Origin: Nocardia brasiliensis | Lineage (GTDB): Bacteria; Actinomycetota; Actinomycetes; Mycobacteriales; Mycobacteriaceae | Direction: 5' to 3' | NCBI RefSeq assembly: GCF_011801125.1 | Contig: NZ_CP046171.1 | Coordinates: forward strand, 7,378,001 to 7,442,000 | DNA: 64,000 nt | Part shown: in pieces, positions 63,864 to 64,000 of the stretch | Numbering within the stretch: the first letter of the stretch is position 1 | Layout: the number at the start of each line of letters is the position of its first letter | Notes under the pieces: generated by a model | The model's input: only the letters and a program-made list of their open reading frames with translations | Database searches by the model: none | Told to the model about the DNA's origin: nothing | Translations under genes and position numbers: made by a program

Positions 63864-64000
63864 TCACTCGATCTCGGCGAGGTGCGCGATGTTCGCCCGG
63901 TCGCCGGGGTCGGTGCTGGGGTTCGTGCCGAACCAGGCGTCGAGGATTTCCCGCAGGGCGGCGCTCGAGGTCAGGCGCAGGCTCAGCGCGAGGACGTTGG
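63864..64000 (-). CDS. RpiB/LacAB-like sugar-phosphate isomerase, 3' end only
   Basis: Last 45 codons before the stop at 63864; the rest lies beyond the window. N-V-L-A-L-S-L-R-L-T-S, L-R-E-I-L-D-A-W-F and a closing R-A-N-I-A-H-L-A-E-I-E match the C-terminal helix of RpiB-type isomerases, with the N-V-L-A-L-x-x-R element. Identification rests on this short tail only. Confidence 0.5.
   Translation of the reverse strand, partial: NVLALSLRLTSSAALREILDAWFGTNPSTDPGDRANIAHLAEIE

Overview
This is high-GC actinobacterial DNA. Gene content and gene order point to Mycobacteriales, most likely a Nocardia-type genome: PknG with its GlnX/GlnH partners, a mycobacterial-type SodC lipoprotein, a Ddn-like deazaflavin protein, many TetR regulators and many acyl-CoA enzymes. 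The genus is inferred from familiarity with these families; no database was searched.

The backbone appears collinear (inverted in this orientation) with the M. tuberculosis segment Rv0433 to Rv0408. From left to right it runs: ybdK-type ligase, sodC, LytR_C protein, DUF3263 protein, def, GNAT and xthA (2.0-7.6 kb); thiC (19.8 kb); thiD (30.5 kb); thiG/thiS/thiO/thiE (51.1-54.1 kb); mutT3, glnX-glnH-pknG, ackA and pta (54.1-63.2 kb). Three lineage-specific blocks sit between these anchors. Block 1 (7.6-19.6 kb) begins with a small defence-like island: a Phd/VapC toxin-antitoxin pair, a SeqA-N-like plus RAMA-domain protein, and an Abi_2/HEPN protein with an MbcA/ParS-like C-terminus. It continues with an MpaB-type oxygenase, an acyl-CoA dehydrogenase, the homogentisate branch of tyrosine catabolism (hmgA-fahA) and a secreted lipase. 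Block 2 (21.5-30.4 kb) holds a gene under a perfect SOS box, a DoxX protein, a ketoacyl synthase with its TetR, an epoxide hydrolase with its TetR, and a COG0523 GTPase under a Zur-like box. Block 3 (31.3-51.1 kb) holds a deletion scar joining Lrp and MFS remnants, a GT2/GtrA plus GT39 pair, a seven-gene Atu/Liu-like acyl-CoA carboxylase operon that ends in its own TetR, a class III cyclase and an ABC exporter.

The window opens with a YefM/YoeB pair whose toxin gene carries an in-frame amber codon. Thiamine synthesis is spread over three loci; thiC has a TPP riboswitch. The most noteworthy items are the defence-like island at 8.3-10.4 kb, the amber-interrupted YoeB, the Lrp/MFS scar, the SOS box on an uncharacterised gene, and several clear palindromic operators. 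No tRNA, rRNA, CRISPR array, transposase or insertion sequence was recognised.
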